A stretch of 64,000 nt of DNA from RGIG3701 sp031553595. Its GTDB lineage: Bacteria; Planctomycetota; Planctomycetia; Pirellulales; Thermoguttaceae. The DNA lies in NCBI GenBank assembly GCA_031553595.1, contig JAVBLI010000030.1:1-64000 (forward strand). Direction: 5' to 3'. The position numbers and the translations under genes are program-made. Positions 18,080 to 26,444 of this stretch are shown here, one piece after another (position 1 is the stretch's first letter; each line of letters opens with the position of its first letter). A model generated the notes under the pieces. It was not told where the DNA came from. It made no database searches and saw nothing but the letters and a program-made list of their open reading frames with translations.

Positions 18080-18496
18080 ATGCTCGAAATCACCCCCACG
18101 GTTAACATTCCGTTATCCGAACTGGAATTTTCTTACGTCCGCAGCGCCGGCCCGGGTGGCCAGAACGTAAATAAGGTGGCGTCCAAGGCTGTCATGCGGT
18201 GGAACATGCAGGCAAGCGCGGCGCTGGCGCCGGAGCAAAAAGAGAGAATGCAGACGCTTTATCCCAGCCAGGTCACGAAAGACGGCGTGCTCATCCTCAC
18301 CAGTCAACTGACGCGCGACGCGCCGAAAAACCGGCAGGACTGTATGGAGAAACTGAAGAAAATGGTGGCCCAGGCGCTGCGCGTGCCGAAGCGCCGTGTG
18401 CCGACGAAACCCACGAAAGGCTCTGTCCGCCGGCGTCTGGATGACAAATCCCGCCACTCCGAAAAACTCCGGCAGCGGCGTGTGGATGGGGGGTAA
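18080..18496 (+). CDS. arfB: ArfB-type ribosome rescue peptidyl-tRNA hydrolase
   Basis: 138 aa, the size of ArfB (YaeJ). It carries the catalytic GGQ in RSAGPGGQNVNKVASKA, and a lysine/arginine-rich tail (from about 105) of the kind that enters the empty mRNA channel of stalled ribosomes. It lacks the codon-recognition domain of RF1/RF2. It releases nascent chains on ribosomes without a stop codon. Convergent with the gene ending at 18543. Confidence 0.93.
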   Translation: MLEITPTVNIPLSELEFSYVRSAGPGGQNVNKVASKAVMRWNMQASAALAPEQKERMQTLYPSQVTKDGVLILTSQLTRDAPKNRQDCMEKLKKMVAQALRVPKRRVPTKPTKGSVRRRLDDKSRHSEKLRQRRVDGG

Positions 18497-18509
18497 CGTT
18501 ACGCAGGAA

Positions 18510-18526
18510 AACAGCAGCCGGGAACG
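18510..18526. repeat. Half copy of the dispersed palindromic element
   Basis: AACAGCAGCCGGGAACG equals one arm of the family (compare the reverse complement of the right arm of copy C). It sits in the 46-bp gap between two convergent genes. No second arm is seen. Confidence 0.5.
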
Positions 18527-18542
18527 TCAATGGAACACGGCC

Positions 18543-20114
18543 TCACCCGCCCGGGCCGCGCTGCATATCACGCAAGAGGACGGGGTCTGTGGGCCGATTT
18601 TCCTTGATCACGTCTTTCAGCGGAAAATCCTCCGGCAGCGTTTCGTTCCGCTGATTCAGGATGATTTCGTACCGGTCCACGATTTCTCGCAGGTCCGTGC
18701 CGAGCATGTCTTCATGGATAATGCCCTGAAACTCCGGTTTCGCGATCATCATGGCCCAGAGCGAAATCGCGCGGTCATAATTATTCTTCGCCACAACCAA
18801 ATCGCCGCTGGTATATGCCCGATCCCCCTGATAAACGAGCTTCCGCGCTTCCATAATTTCGTCCGTGCGTTCCAGCAGGCCGCGGAGTTTCCAGAAATTA
18901 TAATTCACGATCAGGCGGTACCGGTGCGTCAATTTCGCCTGCCACTGCGCCGTGTCGCGCAGTTTGGCCAGTTCCATGCCGCGCAAACGCAGGTCGGCCG
19001 GGAGCTCCTGGGCCCACTCCGTGTTCGTCACCTCAATTTTATCCCGCGCGTCCGTGGCCAGCTCATGCTCGTCCGCCGTCAGCTCTTCCATGGGCTTATC
19101 CACCACCGCCAGCTCTTCCGGCGTGAGTTTCGCCCGCTTTTCGGCCACGAGCCGATCATAAATCCCCGGCCTCAGCGCTTCCAATTCCTGACGGTATTTT
19201 TCCGCCAGCCCATCCAGATGTTCCTGCTCGTCCAGCCGCAGCAGATCGCCGTCGGTGGTGGGAAGTTCACGCAGGCCGAACGCTTCCCATTCCCGCGAAA
19301 ACGTTTCCCACGCCCGCAGCGCTTTATAACCGAAATCGCCGTCCGTCTGGAGGTTTTCCGAATAATACGCCTGCATGTTCGGCGCGTACGAGAAAAACAG
19401 CGTCGGGCTGATCGTCTGCAGATCCACGGCCTGCTTTTCATGCAGATCCACCGCCTTCAGATACCACTCCTTACCCACCAGCCAACTGTCCCGCTCATCC
19501 AGCGGCCGATCCTTATTAAAATCGTCGTCCAGGCGGAACAGTTGCCGAAACTGGACTTTTTCGTCCGACTTCCCGATTTTATGGGCCGTCGTCCAGGCCA
19601 CATCGTTCGTCAGGCGGATGGATTTCTGGATGTACCGCGTGCCGTTTTCGAGATACCGGATTCCCTCGATCACCCAGTCGTACCGCTCTTTATAATTATC
19701 GCACTCGGCGGAGACGTTATACGCCAGGTTCCAGCCCTGGTGGCGCCACACCGTCTCGAAATACGGCACGAGCATGATCAGTTGCTTGAGCGTCGCGGAC
19801 AGGCCCGTCCAGTCTTTCTTCTTTTTATACTCGTCCGCCTTCTGCCACAGGATGAGCGTCGCCACGCCGTCCAGCCCGAACGTGCCCAGGCGGATGGCCT
19901 CCCCGGTCATGTTCACTTCGCCCAGGTCCAGCTCGCTGATTTTCAGCTTCTGGCGTTCCTGCTCCAGCAGCCCGCCCTTCGAGCCGCTCTCGCCGTGCAC
20001 GCCGACGGTCGCCGGCTGACTCAAAACGAACATGGGGATCATCAGCACAATGATGCACCCGAAATAAATCATCTTGTGGCGGAACGACCGCATGCGGGGA
20101 GAGATGGTTTTCAT
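18543..20114 (-). CDS. Membrane-anchored protein of unknown function beside an ABC exporter
   Basis: 523 aa from the ATG at 20112-20114. The frame is open another 22 codons upstream, but those codons are GGAATGA heptad repeats, so the internal start (MKTISPRMRSFRHKM) is chosen. One N-terminal membrane helix (about 15-33, MIYFGCIIVLMIPMFVL) and a large hydrophilic, mostly helical remainder with many aromatic and charged residues; the family is not recognised. It follows the exporter permease by 104 bp on the same strand, so it is probably an accessory subunit facing the periplasm. Confidence 0.65.
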   Translation of the reverse strand: MKTISPRMRSFRHKMIYFGCIIVLMIPMFVLSQPATVGVHGESGSKGGLLEQERQKLKISELDLGEVNMTGEAIRLGTFGLDGVATLILWQKADEYKKKKDWTGLSATLKQLIMLVPYFETVWRHQGWNLAYNVSAECDNYKERYDWVIEGIRYLENGTRYIQKSIRLTNDVAWTTAHKIGKSDEKVQFRQLFRLDDDFNKDRPLDERDSWLVGKEWYLKAVDLHEKQAVDLQTISPTLFFSYAPNMQAYYSENLQTDGDFGYKALRAWETFSREWEAFGLRELPTTDGDLLRLDEQEHLDGLAEKYRQELEALRPGIYDRLVAEKRAKLTPEELAVVDKPMEELTADEHELATDARDKIEVTNTEWAQELPADLRLRGMELAKLRDTAQWQAKLTHRYRLIVNYNFWKLRGLLERTDEIMEARKLVYQGDRAYTSGDLVVAKNNYDRAISLWAMMIAKPEFQGIIHEDMLGTDLREIVDRYEIILNQRNETLPEDFPLKDVIKENRPTDPVLLRDMQRGPGG

Positions 20115-20213
20115 AATTAGGAATGAGGAATGAGGAATGAGGAATGAGGAATGAGATGGTCGGCGATACGCTTGCGCCAATTCTTAATTTCTCATTCCAC
20201 ATTCCTCATTTCA
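20115..20213. repeat. GGAATGA heptad repeats
   Basis: About five GGAATGA units (20120-20154), then CATTCCT-type units in the opposite sense (20190-20213). They fill the gap between the exporter permease and its companion gene and can fold into a hairpin. Related units occur at 35932-35962 and 53283-53413. Confidence 0.85.
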
Positions 20214-20218
20214 AAGCG

Positions 20219-22228
20219 TCAGCGCTCGATTTCCCGCGTCTTGAGCATCAAATAGCCCACGACGTAAAGCGGGAAGGCGAAGGACAGGACATAAAGGAAG
20301 TTGGTGATGGAATAATGCAGCGGGATGTCGTAACCTTTCGCCACGAAATCCGCGCCTTCGAAGCGGCTCAAATCGGGGATGAGTTTCGTTAAAAACCAGA
20401 TAAACACCTGGAAAACGGTGTCCATAATGTTCGCTAGGATCATCTCCACGGTGGTTAAATCCAACTCGATGGTGATGTTCTCCTGCGTGAACATCCGGAT
20501 GGCAGACTCGAACGGCCCGCCGCCGAGGTTCTGGCCCATGCCCATCCGGGCGAGGAACCCGTGAAAATAGCCGCCCAGCATGATGAACAGCGTCGCGAAA
20601 AGCGTCACCGGCGTGCTGAGGAACGTGCTGAACATCACGCCGTACGCCGCCACGAGCACCATTTGCAGCCACAGCCCGAAGTACGCCTTACAAAAGTTCC
20701 ACACGAAAGACCCGTTCGCCACACGCAAATACACATCCGGCTCCGCCGCCCCGAAATACTGCCCCGGCTCCAGGCACTGCACCCAAATTTCCATCGCGTT
20801 GGTTAAATAAACCTGCTGATTTCCGCGAATAATGACGGCATCCCGGGCCACCAGATCTTCAAATAAATCGAATTCTGTTTTATCCGCCGCCGCATACGCA
20901 CGCGGATTCTCATAAACCGGCTGGCCGTCCGCCCCCAGCACCGGCCGGCCGCTGTCATCCAATTTTTCCTGACGCTCCGGCGGGTACTCGAACAGCGTCC
21001 CGTTCGGCAGCGCTCCCAGCGAAATCTCCACCGACGCGCGGCGCAGCGGCCGGATTTTCTGCGGAATCACGAACGTGTCCGTCCCGTGCTCCACCGACTG
21101 GAACATCCGCGTCTCCACGGTCAGGCCCGTGGCCGGGTTACGCAGAAAAACGGAGCCGAGAATCCGGCGGTCAATCAGCCCTTTATGGGTACGGAACACC
21201 TCCAGCGTCAGTTCCACCGGCACCCCGTCCGGAAACCGCTGGGGCGTGATGCCGCCGAAAAGCCAGATCGCGCGGGATTTCGTCCCCCCGGCGATGAAAC
21301 TCCGGTATTCCCACTCGTCCCCCACGTTCACGCCCTGTTTTTTGTCCACGCCCATTTCGTCCCGGAAACGCAGAATCCCATACTGCGGCACCCGGGCCGA
21401 GAACATCTGCGTGGGCTGACTGAACACGAAACGCGGCGCGCCGTCCGGCTGCTCAAGCACCGTCACATCATGCGAATGATCGTTCGTGGGCGTCACAGTC
21501 ACCGGTTTTCCGCCCGGCGCGATGTAAACCTCATGTCGATGCTCGCGCACCAGCGACGTTTTTCCTTCCCGGGCCGGCGACACCCCATCCGTGTCGCGCT
21601 GGGCCAGTGTTTTCGTATCCTCTAGCGCCAGCGTGTGGGTGTGGGCCTGGCCGCGAACCACGAATCCGTAACTCACCACCGCCATGCCCGCCAGCAGCAG
21701 CGTCCCCATCAGCACGAAACCCATCATCCGGCCGAGCACGATTTCCGAAATCCGCACGGGCTTCGTGACGATCGTGTGGATGGTTTTCCGCTGGATGTCG
21801 CCGGGCAGACTGAACGCCGCCAGAAGCAGCATCAAAAGCAGCACGAGGTATCCGGTGGCGGAAAAAATAAAGCCGACATAAAGCTGCAGCGGGTGCTTGC
21901 TGCGCGGGTCGAGGAACATGCCCGCGAAGAGCACGATCAAAATAAAAACGAGAAAGCCCACGACGATTTTCCGCCGCAGGGCTTCTTTAAATGTCAGCAG
22001 CGCCAGCGCCCCCACGCGCTTCGGGCTGATGCTGAAAACGTCCCGCACCGTCTGGCGGATGACCGAAAGCACCGTCTTCGCCGCCTGCCGAGGCCCCATC
22101 CGAAGCCCCAAAAAAAGCACACTCACCAGCGAGGAAAAAATCATCAGACAGAGCATCGCCGCGAACCACGTCACCGACGCCTGCACAAGCCAGGGCAAAA
22201 ATTCCGGAATTTGCTGTTCGAGAACCAT
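20219..22228 (-). CDS. ABC-2 type permease with a large external domain
   Basis: 669 aa. Four membrane helices in the first 230 residues, then about 270 residues without membrane segments (about 230-500), then about five helices to the end. The middle region is probably extracytoplasmic and contains a histidine-rich stretch (HTHTLALEDTK, EHRHEVYI, TNDHSHDV) that could bind metal. It partners the ATPase that ends one base into its start codon (TAATG junction). Likely a heterologous-subunit exporter; the substrate is unknown. Confidence 0.85.
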   Translation of the reverse strand: MVLEQQIPEFLPWLVQASVTWFAAMLCLMIFSSLVSVLFLGLRMGPRQAAKTVLSVIRQTVRDVFSISPKRVGALALLTFKEALRRKIVVGFLVFILIVLFAGMFLDPRSKHPLQLYVGFIFSATGYLVLLLMLLLAAFSLPGDIQRKTIHTIVTKPVRISEIVLGRMMGFVLMGTLLLAGMAVVSYGFVVRGQAHTHTLALEDTKTLAQRDTDGVSPAREGKTSLVREHRHEVYIAPGGKPVTVTPTNDHSHDVTVLEQPDGAPRFVFSQPTQMFSARVPQYGILRFRDEMGVDKKQGVNVGDEWEYRSFIAGGTKSRAIWLFGGITPQRFPDGVPVELTLEVFRTHKGLIDRRILGSVFLRNPATGLTVETRMFQSVEHGTDTFVIPQKIRPLRRASVEISLGALPNGTLFEYPPERQEKLDDSGRPVLGADGQPVYENPRAYAAADKTEFDLFEDLVARDAVIIRGNQQVYLTNAMEIWVQCLEPGQYFGAAEPDVYLRVANGSFVWNFCKAYFGLWLQMVLVAAYGVMFSTFLSTPVTLFATLFIMLGGYFHGFLARMGMGQNLGGGPFESAIRMFTQENITIELDLTTVEMILANIMDTVFQVFIWFLTKLIPDLSRFEGADFVAKGYDIPLHYSITNFLYVLSFAFPLYVVGYLMLKTREIER

Positions 22229-23157
22229 TACTTCGCGCCTCCTTCCGGCCCAGAAGCCGAAACGGCGGCCTGCTCGGAAGCCAGCCCCTGCACGCGCCGG
22301 CCGGGATGCTGCTTACTTTCCTCGACGATTTTCAGGAACAGATCCTCCAGCGACGTCGTGGGATTTCCGCAGAATTTCACCTCGCCGCCGTGCTTTTTCA
22401 CCACCGCGAGAATTTCCTCCACCGCCACGGGGGACAAGAGCGACGTTTGAATGTCCGTCACGTCCCGCATTTTCAAAAGCGAGTCGACGCGCCCGATTTC
22501 CTTCAACTCGCCCTGGAACAGAATCCCGATTCGGTCGCACACGTCCTGCACATCCGCCAGCAAGTGGCTGCACATCAGCACTGTCTTGCCCTGCTGCTTC
22601 AGCGAGAGAATCAGATCCTTCATCTCCTTCGTGCCGATGGGGTCCAACCCGGAGGTCGGCTCATCCAGAATCACCAGTTCCGGGTCGTTAATCAGGGCCT
22701 GTGCCAACCCGATCCGCCGGGTCATGCCTTTCGAATACTCCTTCAATTGCCGCTTTTTCGCCCAGCCCAGCCCAACCATATTAATCAGGTCGTTCACGCG
22801 CTGCCGCCGCACCGCCGCGGGCATCCGGAACAGCTTTCCATAAAAATCCAGAATTTCCTCGGCCGTCAGAAATTTATACAGATACGACTCTTCCGGCAAA
22901 TAACCGATTCGCTCGTTCCGGCGGACATCCGACGCATCGCGCCCGAAAACCAGCGCCTCGCCGTCACTGGGGAACAGCAGACCCAAAAGCAGCTTCATCG
23001 TCGTCGTTTTCCCCGAGCCGTTAGGCCCCAGAAGCCCGAAAACCTCGCCCCGATTGATCTGCAGGTCCAGCGATTTCAGTGCATGAACCTTTCGCCGGCC
23101 CCAAAAGTCGCGATAAATTTTCGTCAGATTCCTCGTTTCGACTACGATGTCGGCCAT
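22228..23157 (-). CDS. ABC transporter ATP-binding protein
   Basis: 309 aa. Walker A GPNGSGKTT (about 42-50), Q-loop region near YLPEESYLY, signature YSKGMTRRIGLAQALI (a variant of LSGGQ: YSKGM), Walker B LVILDEPTSGLDP and the switch His in MCSHLL. The type with YSKGM is common in ABC-2 exporters. The C-terminal 90 residues form the extra domain of this group. Directly coupled to the permease. A possible -10 (TATAAT, 23251-23256 minus) lies about 95 bp upstream. Confidence 0.93.
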   Translation of the reverse strand: MADIVVETRNLTKIYRDFWGRRKVHALKSLDLQINRGEVFGLLGPNGSGKTTTMKLLLGLLFPSDGEALVFGRDASDVRRNERIGYLPEESYLYKFLTAEEILDFYGKLFRMPAAVRRQRVNDLINMVGLGWAKKRQLKEYSKGMTRRIGLAQALINDPELVILDEPTSGLDPIGTKEMKDLILSLKQQGKTVLMCSHLLADVQDVCDRIGILFQGELKEIGRVDSLLKMRDVTDIQTSLLSPVAVEEILAVVKKHGGEVKFCGNPTTSLEDLFLKIVEESKQHPGRRVQGLASEQAAVSASGPEGGAK

Positions 23158-23356
23158 GAATATCCCCCATCATCTATGGTTTTAGAAAGCGATAATGCGG
23201 ATACGCTGCGACTGCCGTCCACGGTTCGAAAAATCCGCCATTTTCCAGCGATTATACACCGAAAACCGCCTATTGGCGAGACGCGCGGCCGGAAATTTAA
23301 AAAGAAAGCGTGGATTTTATCATCCACGCCCGGAAATATCCCGAAAACACCGTTGT

Positions 23357-25213
23357 TTACGCCTTTCGCCTTTTTCGCGCCACCGCCAGCCCGGCCAGCC
23401 CCAGCGCGAGCATCGCCCACGTCGCCGGCTCCGGCGTGTTATGGCTGCCAAAACCCACCATCTGAAGTGCATTGACCGCTATCCAGCCGTTCGGATCCTC
23501 ATCCCGCAGCAGCATGTACGCGCTGATCCCCTCCAGAGAAGCCATCCCGTTATCGTCGGCCAATTCATAAATGCTCCAATAATCGTAGACGAACATATCC
23601 TCCGAAAACTGAAAACCCCCGCTCTCGGGCGAGGAGGACACCAGGAGGTTAAAGATGCCGTCATCGTTCAGGTCGGCCCACAGTTCCAGCGCCGTCGCGC
23701 CTTTCCCGGCCAGCATGAATTCGATCACATCGCCGCTGAGCGTAAACGTCGGGCTGGTCAGCTCGCCCATATATTTATTCTTGTCATCATCCAGCGCCGA
23801 TGAAATATACGCCACGCCACCGGCAAACTGTAACGAATCGTCCTTATAAAGCTTCATTTCGCCGCTTCGCGTTCCGATGCCGAAATTAACCGGGGCGCCC
23901 CCGTTTTCCGTCCAGCCTTCCCAGTTCCCGGCCTGGTCGAAATTGAACGCCTTCCGCACCTGGTGCTGCTTCGACGCGTCATCCATCAAATAAACCGACC
24001 CCCATGGCGCACTGATCGATTGCACATCCAGCCAGCCCCAGTGATCCGTATTGCGGTCCATCACTACCAGCATCACTTCCTGGCCTTTTTCCAGCCCGGC
24101 AAGGGAAATTTGCTTACCAAAGTGCGAGTTTGTAAATGTACTTTCAATGATTTGTCCCGTCGCAATGTCCCACAGCGCGAGGCCGACCGGCCCAAGCGTT
24201 TTGCTGCCCAGTTTATCAATGCCGCACGGATAGGCTCCATCCGTGGTGGTCATGGCCACGGTAATCACCGCGCTGGTATCTTCCACTGTAAACACTGGGC
24301 CCCAGATCATGCCGGTAACGCAATTCGCGTTCACACCGCTCGTTGGGCTGTTCAGATCCGCTGTAAAGGCCGTATTCGCCGAGTTCAAAGAGCCGCCGGC
24401 GAAAATCGTATTCAGACCACAACTGTTCATCCAGTCGGCCTGGCTCATCCAGTCGATACGCCCGGTGTACCCACTGAAACTGTAATCGAATCCGCCATAC
24501 TCCGTGCGGAGGTCGCGGTGCATCGCCCGCACGTCGCTGCGCGTAACGGCGGCGTTCGTGATCCGGGTGTCGGCAACCTGGCCGGTAAGACCGTTATCAG
24601 CCACATTGCCCCACTGCCCGATATAAACCTTGTTTTCCCCCGTGGTCAGTGGCTGCCTACTGGTACCGACATGCCGCTCGTTGAAATAGAGATCGTAAAT
24701 TTGGGTTGTTTCGTTAAACGTCAGGGTATAAAGTGCCCAGTTGCCTTTCGAACCGTTAATGGTGACGTCGGTGTCCGCGCCCCACATCTGTGCGCGAAAT
24801 TTATCATCTCCTTGATTCGTCCGAAGGCTAAAATCCAGATAAGATGTTCCGGTCTGCCCCGCCCAGAACAGGCCATAGTCTCCGTCAAACTGGTCCACAC
24901 GGGCCAGCATGGAAAACGTGCGCGACGCGGTGCCGGCGATCCCCAGCGAGGTATTCGTCTTATCCGTCATCAGCGAATAATTTTTCGCGAATTCCAAAAC
25001 ATCCCGGTCAAGCACATCGGAATGCACGAACATCCCGGATCCCGGCACCGCCCCCACCGACGAAAGCGTCGCGCCACTGTTGCCGGTGTTGGTTAAATTG
25101 CCGTCGAATTTGAAAATCGACGTAATTTCCGCCGAAAACGCCGGCGCGGCCAAGAAGGCCAGCATGCCGAGAAAGATGCACGGACGGCATAGGGTTTGAA
25201 GGTGGGTGGACAT
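23357..25213 (-). CDS. LamG-domain protein with PEP-CTERM sorting signal
   Basis: 618 aa. Signal peptide (about 1-27, ending AAPAFSAE), a LamG/concanavalin-like domain (about 30-230, with NWALYTLTFNETTQIYDLYFN), a second beta-rich region (about 250-400), a third region to about 585, and then the sorting signal: PEPATWAM, a hydrophobic helix and a basic end KRRKA. PEP-CTERM proteins are processed by an exosortase and exported to the surface; no exosortase is in the window. AGGGGAA upstream supports the start. Confidence 0.9.
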   Translation of the reverse strand: MSTHLQTLCRPCIFLGMLAFLAAPAFSAEITSIFKFDGNLTNTGNSGATLSSVGAVPGSGMFVHSDVLDRDVLEFAKNYSLMTDKTNTSLGIAGTASRTFSMLARVDQFDGDYGLFWAGQTGTSYLDFSLRTNQGDDKFRAQMWGADTDVTINGSKGNWALYTLTFNETTQIYDLYFNERHVGTSRQPLTTGENKVYIGQWGNVADNGLTGQVADTRITNAAVTRSDVRAMHRDLRTEYGGFDYSFSGYTGRIDWMSQADWMNSCGLNTIFAGGSLNSANTAFTADLNSPTSGVNANCVTGMIWGPVFTVEDTSAVITVAMTTTDGAYPCGIDKLGSKTLGPVGLALWDIATGQIIESTFTNSHFGKQISLAGLEKGQEVMLVVMDRNTDHWGWLDVQSISAPWGSVYLMDDASKQHQVRKAFNFDQAGNWEGWTENGGAPVNFGIGTRSGEMKLYKDDSLQFAGGVAYISSALDDDKNKYMGELTSPTFTLSGDVIEFMLAGKGATALELWADLNDDGIFNLLVSSSPESGGFQFSEDMFVYDYWSIYELADDNGMASLEGISAYMLLRDEDPNGWIAVNALQMVGFGSHNTPEPATWAMLALGLAGLAVARKRRKA

Positions 25214-25275
25214 GAATTTCCCCTTTTTTATTGATCGCGGCCAGAACGGCAGGCATGATATTATACTAAATATTC

Positions 25276-25304
25276 ATTATACACCCGGAACGGCAAAATT
25301 ACAA
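25276..25304 (-). promoter_or_regulatory. Promoter for the PEP-CTERM gene
   Basis: Minus strand: TTGTAA (25299-25304), 17-bp spacer, TATAAT (25276-25281). A second TATAAT follows at 25260-25265 (minus). About 60 bp upstream of the start codon. Confidence 0.7.
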
Positions 25305-25350
25305 GTATATTTTTGTGCATCTCGAAAAAAACACATTTCAAATAAAAAAC

Positions 25351-25456
25351 AGTAGCCGGGGATGGAACGTTCGCGAGAGCGATCGGATAGAAGTCGAAAA
25401 AATTCAGCGCTTCCATCCGGTCATTTCGCTACGCTTCATTCCCGGCTGCTATCCTT
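25351..25456. repeat. Dispersed palindromic element, copy D
   Basis: AGTAGCCGGGGATGGAACG at the left and CTTCATTCCCGGCTGCTA at the right, with inner arms GATCGGATAGAA and TTCCATCCGGTCATTTCGC. It lies downstream of the esterase gene (ending at 25481) and upstream of the PEP-CTERM promoter. Confidence 0.8.
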
Positions 25457-25480
25457 GCGGCCGAGCAAATTAAAAAAGGC

Positions 25481-26350
25481 CTAAAATCCCATGACTTTCA
25501 TCCAGGCGTACACGCGGTTAAGCCAGTCGCCTACGTGATCGTCTTTCGGATTCGCGCCGAAACCGTGGCCGACTTTGGCGTAAATGTGCATCTCTCCGGG
25601 GATGTTCATCGTGCGGAGCTTATGATAGACGGCCACGCTGTTCATGGGGGAGTACGGGTCGTCGTCGCCGTGAATGAGGCACATGGGCGGCGTTTTTTCA
25701 TCGAAAGCAAAATCCGGCACCAGCGTGGAATCGTTGCCTTTTCCGGTGTTTCCGCCGTCTTTGCCATCCTCCAGAACATACGCCGGGTACACGGGAACCG
25801 CGAAATTCACGTGGCACGGCGTCTTGTCCAGGTCTTCCGTGCCTTCATACGCGGGAGTCTGGGAGGTGGTGGAGGTCATGAGGGTGAGGTGTCCGCCGGC
25901 GGAAAAGCCGAGGCAACCGATTTTCTCGGCGTTAATTCCCCAATTTTCGGCGTTTGCGCGAACGATTTTCACGGCCCGCTGCGCGTCCTGCCACGCCGGC
26001 TGATGTTTCGGAACGCCTTCCCGCCGGGGGACACGGTACTTCACGATCACGGTCGTGACGCCTTTTTCGGTAAAATAATCCGAAATTTTGTACCCTTCAT
26101 GGTCCACAGCCAGGCCGAAATACCCGCCGCCGGGGAAAATGATCAGGCACGCGTCCGTTTTTTTCTCGGCCGGCTTCCGTACGAGCATGACGGGCTTTTC
26201 CGTGTCCGCCGGCTCACCCGGGGCGAGATCCGTCCAGATGTTAATTTTTTCGTAATCGGCTTCCTGTGCCGCCAGCCCGGACGCAAAAATCGCGGCAGCG
26301 AAAATGATGCACGCCGAGACACATAAAGTAAGGAAGGTAAATTTTTTCAT
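25481..26350 (-). CDS. Secreted alpha/beta-hydrolase, probable carbohydrate esterase
   Basis: 289 aa. Signal peptide (1-28, cleaved near GLAAQ). Alpha/beta-hydrolase fold with the oxyanion segment FPGGGYFGLA, nucleophile GFSAGGH, acid HGDDDPYSP and histidine KVGHGFG: a complete Ser-Asp-His triad. This pattern matches secreted acetylxylan or feruloyl esterase-type enzymes often annotated endo-1,4-beta-xylanase B-like. It would remove acyl groups from plant or mucosal polysaccharide in the periplasm or outside. AGGAGAGC upstream supports the start. Confidence 0.87.
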   Translation of the reverse strand: MKKFTFLTLCVSACIIFAAAIFASGLAAQEADYEKINIWTDLAPGEPADTEKPVMLVRKPAEKKTDACLIIFPGGGYFGLAVDHEGYKISDYFTEKGVTTVIVKYRVPRREGVPKHQPAWQDAQRAVKIVRANAENWGINAEKIGCLGFSAGGHLTLMTSTTSQTPAYEGTEDLDKTPCHVNFAVPVYPAYVLEDGKDGGNTGKGNDSTLVPDFAFDEKTPPMCLIHGDDDPYSPMNSVAVYHKLRTMNIPGEMHIYAKVGHGFGANPKDDHVGDWLNRVYAWMKVMGF

Positions 26351-26375
26351 GGAAATGCTCTCCTGAGGTTAAGTC

Positions 26376-26412
26376 AAATAAAAATGGAAGCGTGCCCCAA
26401 AAGCACGCTTCC
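26376..26412 (-). terminator. Intrinsic terminator of the giant-protein operon
   Basis: Minus strand: a perfect 10-bp stem GGAAGCGTGC / GCACGCTTCC (26386-26395 and 26403-26412) with a 7-nt loop, followed by ATTTTTATTT. It lies 33 bp after the stop of the last giant gene, before the esterase start. Confidence 0.85.
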
Positions 26413-26414
26413 GT

Positions 26415-26443
26415 ATTATAAACTTTCCGGCCGGAAAAGAAAA
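26415..26443 (-). promoter_or_regulatory. Possible esterase promoter with a palindromic spacer
   Basis: Minus strand: TATAAT (26415-26420) with a weak -35 TTTTCT (26438-26443) and 17-bp spacing. The spacer is nearly all a perfect 14-bp palindrome TTTCCGGCCGGAAA (26424-26437), a possible operator. It sits between the operon's last stop codon and its terminator hairpin, so the esterase message would begin with that hairpin. Confidence 0.45.
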
Positions 26444-26444
26444 G

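Noticed and set aside
18396..20120. 574-residue plus-strand open frame
   Set aside because: Antisense to the companion gene of the ABC exporter, with His/Arg/Gln-rich shadow composition.
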